A stretch of DNA of 64,000 nucleotides from Sphingomonas taxi (lineage in GTDB: Bacteria; Pseudomonadota; Alphaproteobacteria; Sphingomonadales; Sphingomonadaceae): assembly GCA_003240625.1 (NCBI GenBank), contig QFMX01000002.1, positions 186,001 through 250,000 of the forward strand. The letters run 5' to 3'. Both the position numbers and the translations under genes were made by a program. Numbering within the stretch: the stretch's first letter is position 1; the number at the start of each line of letters is the position of its first letter. Positions 33,399 to 41,292 of the stretch are shown here, one piece after another. The notes beneath the pieces were generated by a model. The model was not told the origin of the DNA and did not search any database. It saw nothing but the letters and a program-made list of their open reading frames with translations.

Positions 33399-34396
33399 TG
33401 CGGCACACCTTCTTCTGCATCGACGGTCATACCGCCGGCAACCCGGTCCGCCTCGTCGCGGGCGGGGCTCCGTTGCTGAAGGGCGCGTCAATGTCGGAGC
33501 GGCGACAGGACTTCCTGACTCGGTTCGACTGGATCCGTACCGGGCTCTGCTTCGAACCGCGCGGGCATGACATGATGTCGGGCGGGTTCCTCTACCCGCC
33601 GACGCGCGACGACACCGATATCGGCATCCTGTTCATCGAGACGAGTGGCTGCCTGCCGATGTGCGGGCACGGTACGATCGGGATGGTGACGTTCGGGCTC
33701 GAACACGGGCTGATCCAGCCGGCCGTGCCGGGCCGGTTGCGGATCGAGGTGCCCGCGGGGGTGATCGACGTAGCATACGAGACCGAGGGCGCGAAGGTGA
33801 CATCGGTGCGGATCACCAACGTGCCGGCATATGTCGCGGCGCGCGGGATCGAGGTCGACATCGAGGGGATCGGCCCGCTGAGCATCGACGTCGCCTATGG
33901 CGGCAATTACTACGCGATCGTCGAGCCCCAGGGACGCTATACCGGGCTCGACGACCTCGGTGCGGCGGAGATCATCGCGCTCAGCGGCCGCGTTCGCGGG
34001 GCGGTGCGGGCACAGTTCGAGCCGGTCCATCCGCTCGACCCGACGATCCGTGGCGTCAGCCACGTGCTGTGGGCCGATGTGCCACGCGGAGACGGCGCCG
34101 ACGGTCGCAACGCGGTGTTCTATGGCGACAAGGCGATCGATCGCAGCCCGTGCGGCACGGGGACCTCGGCACGGCTGGCGCATCTTGCGGACAAGGGCCG
34201 CCTGTCGGTCGGCGACCGGTTCGTCCACGAGAGCTATATCGGCAGCCGCTTCATCGGCCGCGTCGAAGCCGGCACGACGCTGGGCGATACCCCTGCAATC
34301 ATCCCGTCGATCGAAGGATCGGCGATCGCGACCGGGTTCAACACGATCTGGATCGATCGCGACGATCGTTTCTGGAACGGATTTCAAGTTTCATGA
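33398..34396 (+). CDS. 4-hydroxyproline 2-epimerase (proline racemase family)
   Basis: The 332-residue protein has both catalytic cysteines of the proline-racemase fold: C89 in LPMCGHGTIG and C252 in RSPCGTGTSARLA. Two cysteines fit epimerases or racemases; trans-3-hydroxyproline dehydratases replace one with Ser or Thr. The start block FFCIDGHTAGNPVRLV is also typical. It would turn trans-4-hydroxy-L-proline into cis-4-hydroxy-D-proline for the flavin dehydrogenase at 31171-32418. It overlaps the deaminase gene by one base (TGATG). Proline racemase is the alternative, but the gene context argues for hydroxyproline. Confidence 0.9.
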   Translation: MRHTFFCIDGHTAGNPVRLVAGGAPLLKGASMSERRQDFLTRFDWIRTGLCFEPRGHDMMSGGFLYPPTRDDTDIGILFIETSGCLPMCGHGTIGMVTFGLEHGLIQPAVPGRLRIEVPAGVIDVAYETEGAKVTSVRITNVPAYVAARGIEVDIEGIGPLSIDVAYGGNYYAIVEPQGRYTGLDDLGAAEIIALSGRVRGAVRAQFEPVHPLDPTIRGVSHVLWADVPRGDGADGRNAVFYGDKAIDRSPCGTGTSARLAHLADKGRLSVGDRFVHESYIGSRFIGRVEAGTTLGDTPAIIPSIEGSAIATGFNTIWIDRDDRFWNGFQVS

Positions 34397-34411
34397 GCCA
34401 TTTCTCATGAA
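34390..34411. repeat. Perfect 8-bp inverted repeat before the GntR gene
   Basis: TTCATGAG and CTCATGAA are separated by six bases (CCATTT). The repeat covers the stop codon of the epimerase gene and lies about 50 bases before the GntR start. It could be a weak transcript hairpin or an autoregulatory operator; it does not resemble the TCGTATAC sites. Confidence 0.45.
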
Positions 34412-34459
34412 GTGTAGGCTATGCCGGTGCAGCAATTCTGCCCCCGGAGCCAACCGTCT

Positions 34460-35113
34460 ATGAGTATCGTCGTCCGCACGCTGTCCGAGCAGGTGTTCGA
34501 GATCGTCCGCGAACAGATCGTCACGGGCAAGCTCGCCGGGCATAGCGCGATCCGGCAGGATGCGCTCGCGACCGAACTGGGGGTCAGCAAGATCCCTCTG
34601 CGCGAGGCACTGGCGCGGTTGGAGCAGGAGGGCCTGCTAACCAGCCACGCCAACCGCGGCTATTCGGTCCAGCCGATGTCGGCGGACGAAGCGGACGACA
34701 TCTTCGCGCTCCGCCTGAGCATCGAGCCGCAGGCCGCGGCCTATGCCTCGACCGTCGCCAACGACGCGGATCGGGCGACCGCGATCCTCGCCTTCGAGGA
34801 ACTCGACAGTGCGGCGAGCGAGCGGCTGGCCGAAGTCGCGATCCGCAACCGCGTGTTCCACACCGCTTTGGTCCGGCCGGGCCGTCGCCTGCTGACCACG
34901 CAGATGGTCGAGCGGCTGGCGATCCTCGCCGAGCGTTACGTCGTCGCGCATCTGCGACCGGCGGGGCGCGAGGACCGCGCGCATCTCGAGCATCGCCAGC
35001 TGCTCGATGCATGGCTCGCACGCGACGACGATCGCATGCTGACGCTGCTGACCAGTCATATTCAATCGACGCTGACCGATCTGCGGTTCCAGTTCGCATC
35101 AGCGCGCGAATAA
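34460..35113 (+). CDS. GntR family transcriptional regulator with FCD domain
   Basis: From ATG 34460 (GGAG ten bases upstream) the protein is 217 residues, standard for the FadR/FCD branch; the longer frame to 34421 lacks a ribosome site. The winged helix-turn-helix covers residues ~5-70 (VREQIVTGKL, SAIRQDALATELGVSKIPLREALARLEQEGLL), followed by the helical FCD ligand domain from about 80. HTALVRPGRR is where FCD proteins usually have a metal-binding DxxxH region; here the histidine is present. It sits between the hydroxyproline enzymes and the permease and is the best candidate to bind the three TCGTATAC sites with hydroxyproline or a pathway intermediate as effector. Confidence 0.88.
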   Translation: MSIVVRTLSEQVFEIVREQIVTGKLAGHSAIRQDALATELGVSKIPLREALARLEQEGLLTSHANRGYSVQPMSADEADDIFALRLSIEPQAAAYASTVANDADRATAILAFEELDSAASERLAEVAIRNRVFHTALVRPGRRLLTTQMVERLAILAERYVVAHLRPAGREDRAHLEHRQLLDAWLARDDDRMLTLLTSHIQSTLTDLRFQFASARE

Positions 35114-35128
35114 CGATCACAACCGGGG

Positions 35129-36541
35129 ATGGGCATGTTTGGACCGCGTAAATCGTTCGAATCGTCTGCCCATGGCCAGGAACACAGCCTCGCCAAGACG
35201 CTGAGCTGGCCGCATCTGATCGCGCTCGGTGTCGGCGCGATCGTCGGCACCGGGATCTACACGCTGGTCGGCGTCGGGGCCGAGCGCGCGGGGCCCGGCG
35301 TGATCCTGGCCTTCGTGATCTGCGGTGTGATCTGCGCGTGCGCGGCACTCGCCTATACCGAACTCGCGACGCTGATCCCGGCGGCAGGCAGCGCCTATAC
35401 CTTCAGCTATACGGCGCTCGGCGAGGGGATCGCCTGGGTGGTCGGCTGGAGCCTGATCCTCGAATATTCGCTGGCGTGCTCGACCGTCGCGGTCGGCTGG
35501 TCGGGCTATCTGGTCGGCTGGATCGAGGCGGCGGGGGTTCACCTGCCGCACGCGCTGCTAGTCGGGCCGCATGGCGGTGGCCTCGTCAACATGCCTGCGG
35601 TGCTGGTGTCGCTGGCGGTGATGGGAATGCTGATCCTCGGCACGCGGCAGAGCGCGACGCTGAACATCGTGCTGGTGCTGATCAAGCTGGTCGCGCTGAC
35701 CGTCTTCGTCATCTACGCCGCGCCTGCGTTCAAGGCCGACAACCTCCACCCGTTCATGCCCTATGGTTTCGGCTCGACCGAACTCGATGGGCACAAGCGC
35801 GGCGTGATGGCGGCGGCGGCGATCGTGTTCTTCGCGTTCTACGGCTTCGATGCGGTGGCGACCTCCGCGGAGGAGACCAAGAACCCCAAGCGCGACCTGA
35901 CGATCGGGATCGTCGGCTCGATGCTGGTCTGCACGGTGATCTACATGGCAGTGGCGGTCAGCGCGATCGGCGCGCTGCCGTTCACGCAGCTCGGCAATTC
36001 GCCCGAACCGCTCGCCTTGGTGCTGCGCCAGTTGAGCCAGCCGTTTGCGGCGCAGGTGATCGCGCTGGCGGCGGTGATCGCGCTGCCGTCGGTGATTCTG
36101 GTGATGATGTACGGCCAGAGCCGGATATTCTTCGTGATGGCGCGCGACGGCCTGTTGCCGCGACGCCTCGCCAAGGTCAGCAAGCGGACCGGATCGCCGA
36201 CGCTGATCACGCTGCTGACTGGGCTGTCGATCGCGGCGGTCGCGGGCTTCTTCCGGCTCGACGAGATCGCCGAACTCGCCAATGCGGGCACGTTGATCGC
36301 GTTCATCTCGGTCGGCGTGTGCCTGGTGGTCCTGCGCCGGACCGCGCCGCAACTGCCCCGCCTGTTCCGCTGTCCCGCGGCGTACGTCGTCGGTACGGTG
36401 ACAGTGCTCGGCTGCCTGTATCTGCTCGCGAGCCTGCCGACGTCGACGCTCGTGCGCTTCGTGATCTGGAATGCCGCCGGCCTGGCGCTCTATTTCGCTT
36501 ATGGTCGGCGGAAGAGTGCCGTGGGGCTTGCCGAGGCGTAA
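35129..36541 (+). CDS. APC family amino-acid permease, predicted hydroxyproline/proline uptake
   Basis: The 470-residue protein has twelve hydrophobic helices. Helix 1 contains GVGAIVGTGIYTLVGVG, the substrate-backbone binding G-[AS]-[IM]-[IV]-G-x-G-I motif of APC/CAT transporters, and helix 6 the FFAFYGFDAVATSAEETKNPKRDLTIGI signature of the cationic amino-acid transporter-like (YfnA) branch. It begins 15 bases after the GntR gene, so it is cotranscribed. Substrate is inferred from context: it would bring free hydroxyproline, proline or similar amino acids into the cytoplasm. A second in-frame ATG at 35135 is possible. Confidence 0.88.
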   Translation: MGMFGPRKSFESSAHGQEHSLAKTLSWPHLIALGVGAIVGTGIYTLVGVGAERAGPGVILAFVICGVICACAALAYTELATLIPAAGSAYTFSYTALGEGIAWVVGWSLILEYSLACSTVAVGWSGYLVGWIEAAGVHLPHALLVGPHGGGLVNMPAVLVSLAVMGMLILGTRQSATLNIVLVLIKLVALTVFVIYAAPAFKADNLHPFMPYGFGSTELDGHKRGVMAAAAIVFFAFYGFDAVATSAEETKNPKRDLTIGIVGSMLVCTVIYMAVAVSAIGALPFTQLGNSPEPLALVLRQLSQPFAAQVIALAAVIALPSVILVMMYGQSRIFFVMARDGLLPRRLAKVSKRTGSPTLITLLTGLSIAAVAGFFRLDEIAELANAGTLIAFISVGVCLVVLRRTAPQLPRLFRCPAAYVVGTVTVLGCLYLLASLPTSTLVRFVIWNAAGLALYFAYGRRKSAVGLAEA

Positions 36542-36547
36542 GGATAC

Positions 36548-37795
36548 TCAGGTCCGGGACGCGGGCGTTTCACCCCCGGCGTTGCGGGCGCGGAAGAGTT
36601 TACCGCCTTCGACTGCGTACACGACCGCCAGGACGCCCAGGCCGATCGCCAGATAGCCAATCGCCAGGGGATAGGTGGTGCCGTTATAGGATTGCCCGAT
36701 CAGCGATCCGACGATCACCGCGCCGACGCTGGTGATGAAACCCTGGATCGACGAGGCGGTCCCGGCAATGTGCCCTACCGGCTCCATCGCCATCGCGCCG
36801 AAATTGGAACCGCACAGGCCGATGCAGGTCATGCTCAGCGCCTGGAACAGCATGTAGGTCCAGAGCGATTCCAGCCCCGTCGCGATCACGCCGATATGCA
36901 GCACCGACAGGCCGATCAGCGCGAGTACCGCGGCTTGCGAGATCAGTCGCGTCCCCAGGCGCTCGACCAGCCGGCTGTTGGCGAACGATGCGCACCCCAT
37001 CGAAAAGGCGCAGACCGCGAACAGGATGGTGAAGCGCTCGCCGGCATGAAACTGGTCGACGAAGATCTGCTGGGCCGATGATACGAAGGCGATGATGCCG
37101 CCGAAGGTCATCGAGGCGGCGACCGCATAGCCCGCCGAGAACCTGTTCGTCAGCGTCAGCGTATAGGCATGGCGAAGCGCACCAAGCGACAAGGGCGTCC
37201 GGCGATCGACCGGCAGCGTTTCGCCGAGCCGGCTGGCGGACCATGCGAGCACCAGCGCCGCAAATCCGGCCAGGGCATAAAAGATGAAGCGCCACGGACC
37301 GATCGCCAGCAAGACCTGCCCGAGGCTGGGGGCCATGATCGGCACGAGGAAGAAGATCATCTGCGCGACCGACAGCGTGCGGGCCATCTGGCGCCCCGAA
37401 TAGCGGTCGCGAACGATCGCGACCGCGAGCACGCGCGTGGAGGCGGACATCAGCCCCTGGAGAACCCGGGCCCCGAGCAATGCGGCGAAGGTCTGCGATC
37501 CGGCGGCGAAGATGCTGGCTGCGACGAACCCTGCGAGCGTGAGCAGCAGGATCGGCTTGCGCCCGTACCGATCCGCCAATGGACCGTAGACGAGCTGGCC
37601 GGCGCCGAACCCGAGCATGTACGCGGTGATGATCCATTGCCGGTGGTTGGCGGTGGCGATGCCGAGCTGATGGCCGATATCCGCGAGCGCCGGCAGCATC
37701 AGGTCGACGCCGAGCGCGTTGACCGCCATCAACGCCGCGACGAAGGCGACGAATTCGCCGGGTTTCATCGAGGGGGCGGGAGTTTTGTCGGTCAT
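36548..37795 (-). CDS. Bcr/CflA-type multidrug MFS transporter
   Basis: The 415-residue protein has twelve membrane spans. The first helix has NALGVDLMLPALADIGHQLG, typical of the Bcr/CflA DHA1 branch (D in helix 1), followed by GQLVYGPLADRYGRKPILLLTL, the MFS A-motif, and later RVLQGLMSASTRVLAVAIVRDRYSGRQMARTLS. It would export drugs or toxic metabolites using the proton gradient. It is convergent with the permease (six-base gap) and downstream of the TetR gene on the same strand, 151 bases away, so TetR control is possible. Confidence 0.88.
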   Translation of the reverse strand: MTDKTPAPSMKPGEFVAFVAALMAVNALGVDLMLPALADIGHQLGIATANHRQWIITAYMLGFGAGQLVYGPLADRYGRKPILLLTLAGFVAASIFAAGSQTFAALLGARVLQGLMSASTRVLAVAIVRDRYSGRQMARTLSVAQMIFFLVPIMAPSLGQVLLAIGPWRFIFYALAGFAALVLAWSASRLGETLPVDRRTPLSLGALRHAYTLTLTNRFSAGYAVAASMTFGGIIAFVSSAQQIFVDQFHAGERFTILFAVCAFSMGCASFANSRLVERLGTRLISQAAVLALIGLSVLHIGVIATGLESLWTYMLFQALSMTCIGLCGSNFGAMAMEPVGHIAGTASSIQGFITSVGAVIVGSLIGQSYNGTTYPLAIGYLAIGLGVLAVVYAVEGGKLFRARNAGGETPASRT

Positions 37796-37946
37796 CAGGT
37801 GGGCCTAGGTCGCAAATGTCGGGAAGGCCATGTGAATGACGTATCGCGAGCATAGGTTCCGGGTAGGGGTTCCGGCTGGCGGGTCCGGTGCGCGGGTCGA
37901 TCGCCACCGCAGCCCATCGCTCGACCTTTACCGAGGCAGCGCGCGC

Positions 37947-38555
37947 CTACCGAAGCGGGAGGGTCATGCCCAGTAACTGACGAGTCGCCCTGAGCGCGGT
38001 CTCGAACGGTGCCTGCGTGCGGACGATCTTTACCATCACGCTGGCGCCGAGCCACAGGTGATAGAGCGATGCGGCGAGTTCGGCCGGGGGCTCGGTAACG
38101 CAGAGCGAGCGGTCCGCCACGCCGGCCTCGATCGCCTGGGTCATGCGCGTTACGATGCCGGTCGTCCCGGCCTTCAGGGCTAGGCGCATCGGCTCGGACA
38201 GATCGGCGACTTCGGCACCGAGCTTCACGGCCAGGCAGCGGCCTTGGCAGTCGAACGCTCCCTGGGTCTCTCGCCACGCCGCGAAATACAGCATCAGTCG
38301 CTCCGCCGCGGTCAGGCCCGGTTTGGCGAACAGTACGTCCATGTCGCCGTGATAGTCGTCGAAATAGGCGGAGAGCATGGCCTCGCCGAATGCGTCCTTC
38401 GAGGCGAAATAATGGTAGAAGGATCCCTTCGGGACGCCTGCGTCCTTCAGGATCTCGGTGAGGCCGACGGCGGAAAAGCCCTTGCGGCTCATGATCCGCT
38501 GGCCCGTCGCCAGGATCGTCGACCGAGAATCGGGTTCGGGTGCTGCTGGCGGCAT
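37947..38555 (-). CDS. TetR/AcrR family transcriptional regulator
   Basis: The 202-residue protein has an N-terminal TetR helix-turn-helix (STILATGQRIMSRKGFSAVGLTEILKDAGVPKGSFYHYFASKDAF, residues ~10-55) and a C-terminal ligand domain with CQGRCLAVKLGAEVADLS, resembling the YcdC/NemR-like C-terminal domain (cysteines near residues 115-120). NemR senses electrophiles through cysteine oxidation, so the cysteine pair is notable. TAGAC-N5-GTCTA boxes lie 20 bases upstream of its start and again near the divergent DJ-1 gene, as expected for autoregulation and target control. Confidence 0.88.
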   Translation of the reverse strand: MPPAAPEPDSRSTILATGQRIMSRKGFSAVGLTEILKDAGVPKGSFYHYFASKDAFGEAMLSAYFDDYHGDMDVLFAKPGLTAAERLMLYFAAWRETQGAFDCQGRCLAVKLGAEVADLSEPMRLALKAGTTGIVTRMTQAIEAGVADRSLCVTEPPAELAASLYHLWLGASVMVKIVRTQAPFETALRATRQLLGMTLPLR

Positions 38556-38575
38556 GACCTTTCCTTATCGATGCT

Positions 38576-38590
38576 TAGACCGATCGTCTA
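38576..38590. promoter_or_regulatory. TetR/NemR-like operator box 1
   Basis: TAGACCGATCGTCTA is a TAGAC-N5-GTCTA palindrome about 20 bases before the TetR start. It closely resembles the NemR operator described in E. coli (TAGACC...GGTCTA type). It likely mediates autorepression. Confidence 0.7.
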
Positions 38591-38673
38591 GTTATGTTAG
38601 GCATGTAGGTAGCGGCTGTCGGTGATCGCGCCCTGATGCCATGGATGTGAAGGCCATGACCCCTAATATTTTT

Positions 38674-38692
38674 ACTAGACGACCGGTCTAGT
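38674..38692. promoter_or_regulatory. TetR/NemR-like operator box 2
   Basis: ACTAGACGACCGGTCTAGT has perfect seven-base arms around a five-base spacer, with the same TAGAC-N5-GTCTA core as box 1, exactly 100 bases away. It lies about 140 bases before the DJ-1/PfpI gene and is the better palindrome of the two. It probably controls the divergent gene. Confidence 0.72.
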
Positions 38693-38829
38693 GATACCTA
38701 AGTGTCATCTATCGGCGTTACTCGGCGAGGCGAAGCTGCTCCCATCGACCCAACGTTGGCGGAGCCATTCGCGACTGTTTCCCTGGTTTGCCCGGTTCTT
38801 GGCCGCTCCAAGATATGGAAGGACATCAC

Positions 38830-39510
38830 ATGAAGATCCTGATGATACTCACGTCGCACGACACACTCGGTGACACCGGCCGCAAGACGGGCTTCTGGCT
38901 CGAGGAGGTCGCCGCGCCCTATTACATCTTCAAGGACGCCGGCGCCGAGATCACGCTGGCGTCGCCCAAGGGCGGGCAGCCGCCGCTCGATCCCAAGAGC
39001 AACGAGCCCGACAGCCAGACCGATGACACGCGCCGTTTCGAAGCGGATGGCGAGGCCAAGGCGGCGTTGGCGAGCACCGTGAAACTCGCGGACGTCTCGG
39101 CGACCGACTTCGACACCGTATTCTATCCCGGTGGGCACGGTCCGCTCTGGGACCTGGCCGAGGACGCCCTTTCGATCGACCTCATCGAAACCACGCTGGC
39201 GGCCGGCAAGCCGGTAGCGCTCGTCTGCCACGCGCCGGGCGTCCTGCGTCACGTGAAGACCGCCGACGGACGGCCGCTGGTCGAGGGCAAGAAAGTGACG
39301 GGGTTCGCCAATTCGGAAGAAGACGCGGTTGGCTTGACCGATGTGGTGCCGTTCCTCGTCGAGGACGAACTGACGGCCAAGGGTGGCGTCTATTCGCGTG
39401 GCCCCGACTGGGGATCGTACGTGGTGCAGGACGGGCTGCTCATCACCGGGCAGAACCCCGGTTCGTCCGCCGCCGCCGCACGGGCGTTGCTGGACGCACT
39501 CGCCGCCTGA
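38830..39510 (+). CDS. DJ-1/PfpI family protein (class I glutamine amidotransferase-like, Hsp31-type)
   Basis: From ATG 38830, with AAGGA six bases upstream, the protein has 226 residues. The DJ-1 fold shows the catalytic cysteine C133 in VALVCHAPGVLRH with adjacent H134, the acidic partner E26 in GFWLEEVAAPYY, and FYPGGHGPLWDLAED, typical of the Hsp31/YajL-like glyoxalase III branch. Such proteins detoxify methylglyoxal or repair glycated molecules in the cytoplasm. The NemR-like TetR regulator facing it, with paired operators between, supports a role in the electrophile response. Confidence 0.88.
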   Translation: MKILMILTSHDTLGDTGRKTGFWLEEVAAPYYIFKDAGAEITLASPKGGQPPLDPKSNEPDSQTDDTRRFEADGEAKAALASTVKLADVSATDFDTVFYPGGHGPLWDLAEDALSIDLIETTLAAGKPVALVCHAPGVLRHVKTADGRPLVEGKKVTGFANSEEDAVGLTDVVPFLVEDELTAKGGVYSRGPDWGSYVVQDGLLITGQNPGSSAAAARALLDALAA

Positions 39511-39570
39511 GCGCCGGGCGTCAGATCCTGTCGGCATCCCGCGGATCGGGGATGCCGACAGTGTGCGCGG

Positions 39571-41292
39571 TCAGACCGCGATGATCGCCGCGTCGGCGTC
39601 CCCGGCCAGCAGCAGGTGGAGCAGGCCTGGCGCCGGGCGGGCGATCGCGTGGATGCCCAGTGCTTCCAGCGCGGGTGTCGAGGCGCGGTCGACATCCTTC
39701 AGGCGGATTCGCAGCCGGGTGCCGTGCTGGCTTGCCGCCTCCAAATTGTCCGCGCCGCCGAGTGCGGCGACGGTGGCGGGGGTGAGCCGGATGTCGTTGG
39801 TTGCGACTGGTGCCGGCTCTGCGGTTGGGGCGGCGGCGGGTGTCGCCTCGCTCGGCGCTGCGATCGCGTCGCGAATCTCGACCGCGACCGAGTCGGCGAT
39901 CGGACCGAGCACGATCTGGAGCGCGTTGGCGGACGGGCGGATCAGGCCGCGTGCGCCGAGCGCCTTGAGACGGGCCTCGTCGACGCGTTTCTGGTTCACG
40001 ACGATCAGCCGGAGCCGGGTCGTGCATGCGCCGACGCTGGTCAGGTTCGCGGCCCCGCCGAGGGCCTCGGCAAACGCTGCACCGCGCTCGCTCTTGGCGA
40101 CCGCCGCGGCGGCTACCGGCGCATCGCGCTCGCGGCCGGGGGTCGGCAGGTCGAGGCGTTTGATGACGGTGCGGAACAGGACGTAATAGATCGCGGCGTA
40201 CGCGAGGCCGATCGGGAACAGCAGCAGCGGCTTGGTCGCCTTGCCGTAGTTCAGCACGTAATCGAACAGCCCGGCGGAGAAGCCGAAGCCGAGCTTCACG
40301 CCGAGCGCATCCATCAACGCCATCGACACGCCGGTCAGGACCGCGTGGATCGCGTAGAGCACCGGCGCCAAGAACATGAAGCTGAACTCGATCGGCTCGG
40401 TCACGCCGGTCAGCATCGAGGTGAGCGCGAGGCTGAGCAGCATGCCGCCGACTGCTTTCCGGCGTTCGGGCAGCGCGGCGTGGTACATTGCGAGGCACGC
40501 GGCAGGCAGGCCGAACATCATCACCGGGAAGAACCCGGCCATGAACGCGCCTGCAGTCGGATCGCCTGCGAAGAAGCGCCGCAGGTCGCCCGTGGTGCCC
40601 TGGTAATCGCCGGCGACGAACCAGACGATGTTGTTGAGCAGATGGTGCAGCCCGGTGACGAGCAGCAGGCGGTTGAGCAGGCCGAACATAAACAGGCCGA
40701 ACCCACCTGCGCCGCTGATCCCGTAGCTGAGGCCGTCGATGCCGGTGCTGAGCGCGCCGAAGCCGAGGCCGACGACGATGCCGAGCACGAGGCCCGCGAC
40801 GCCGCTGACGATCGGGACGAACCGGCGTCCACCGAAGAAGGCCAAGTATTCTGGCAACGCGATCACCGAGAAGCGGTTGTAGAAACTTCCGCCGATCAGG
40901 CCGGACAGGATGCCGATCGGTACGTCGAGCCGGGCGATCGCCTTGGCTTTCCACGCCGCGGTGGCAAGCGCGATCGTGTCGCCGGTCAGGCCTTTCAACG
41001 CGTCGGCGGGGACGGTCATCAAGGCTTGCGCGCCTTGGGTGGTGACGAGGTAGCAGACCACGCCGGCTAGACACGCAGCACCGTTGCCGTCGCGGGCGAA
41101 ACCGGTGGCGACGCCGATCGCGAAGAGCAGGCCGAGGTGCGAGAAGATCGCGTCGCCGGCCGCGCTGAGCACCGCGATGTCGAGCAGGTCGGGCTGGCCA
41201 AGACGGAGCAAAAGCCCGGCGACGGGGAGCACCGCGATCGGCAGCATGAGCGCGCGGCCGAGCGGCTGGAGGGCTTCGAGCACGGGCTTCAT
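39571..41292 (-). CDS. nagE: PTS N-acetylglucosamine transporter EIICB with an extra degenerate EIIB domain
   Basis: The 573-residue protein has an EIIC membrane domain (about 1-370; FGGRRFVPIVSG, TGLHHLLNN and GVTEPIEFSFMFLAPVLY are GlcNAc/glucose-family blocks). A functional EIIB domain with phosphocysteine C423 (SVGACTTRLRL) follows. A second EIIB-like domain covers the last ~75 residues (LTPATVAALGGADNLEAASQ, then HGTRLRIRL), where H523 stands at the cysteine position. The first EIIB receives phosphate from EIIA and passes it to GlcNAc during uptake across the inner membrane. The gene overlaps the EIIA-HPr-EI gene by ATGA and lies in the nag operon, which supports GlcNAc as substrate. Confidence 0.9.
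   Translation of the reverse strand: MKPVLEALQPLGRALMLPIAVLPVAGLLLRLGQPDLLDIAVLSAAGDAIFSHLGLLFAIGVATGFARDGNGAACLAGVVCYLVTTQGAQALMTVPADALKGLTGDTIALATAAWKAKAIARLDVPIGILSGLIGGSFYNRFSVIALPEYLAFFGGRRFVPIVSGVAGLVLGIVVGLGFGALSTGIDGLSYGISGAGGFGLFMFGLLNRLLLVTGLHHLLNNIVWFVAGDYQGTTGDLRRFFAGDPTAGAFMAGFFPVMMFGLPAACLAMYHAALPERRKAVGGMLLSLALTSMLTGVTEPIEFSFMFLAPVLYAIHAVLTGVSMALMDALGVKLGFGFSAGLFDYVLNYGKATKPLLLFPIGLAYAAIYYVLFRTVIKRLDLPTPGRERDAPVAAAAVAKSERGAAFAEALGGAANLTSVGACTTRLRLIVVNQKRVDEARLKALGARGLIRPSANALQIVLGPIADSVAVEIRDAIAAPSEATPAAAPTAEPAPVATNDIRLTPATVAALGGADNLEAASQHGTRLRIRLKDVDRASTPALEALGIHAIARPAPGLLHLLLAGDADAAIIAV

Noticed and set aside
33398..34396. trans-3-hydroxy-L-proline dehydratase as identity of the racemase-family gene
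   Set aside because: Both catalytic positions are cysteine (C89, C252); dehydratases replace one of them with Ser or Thr.
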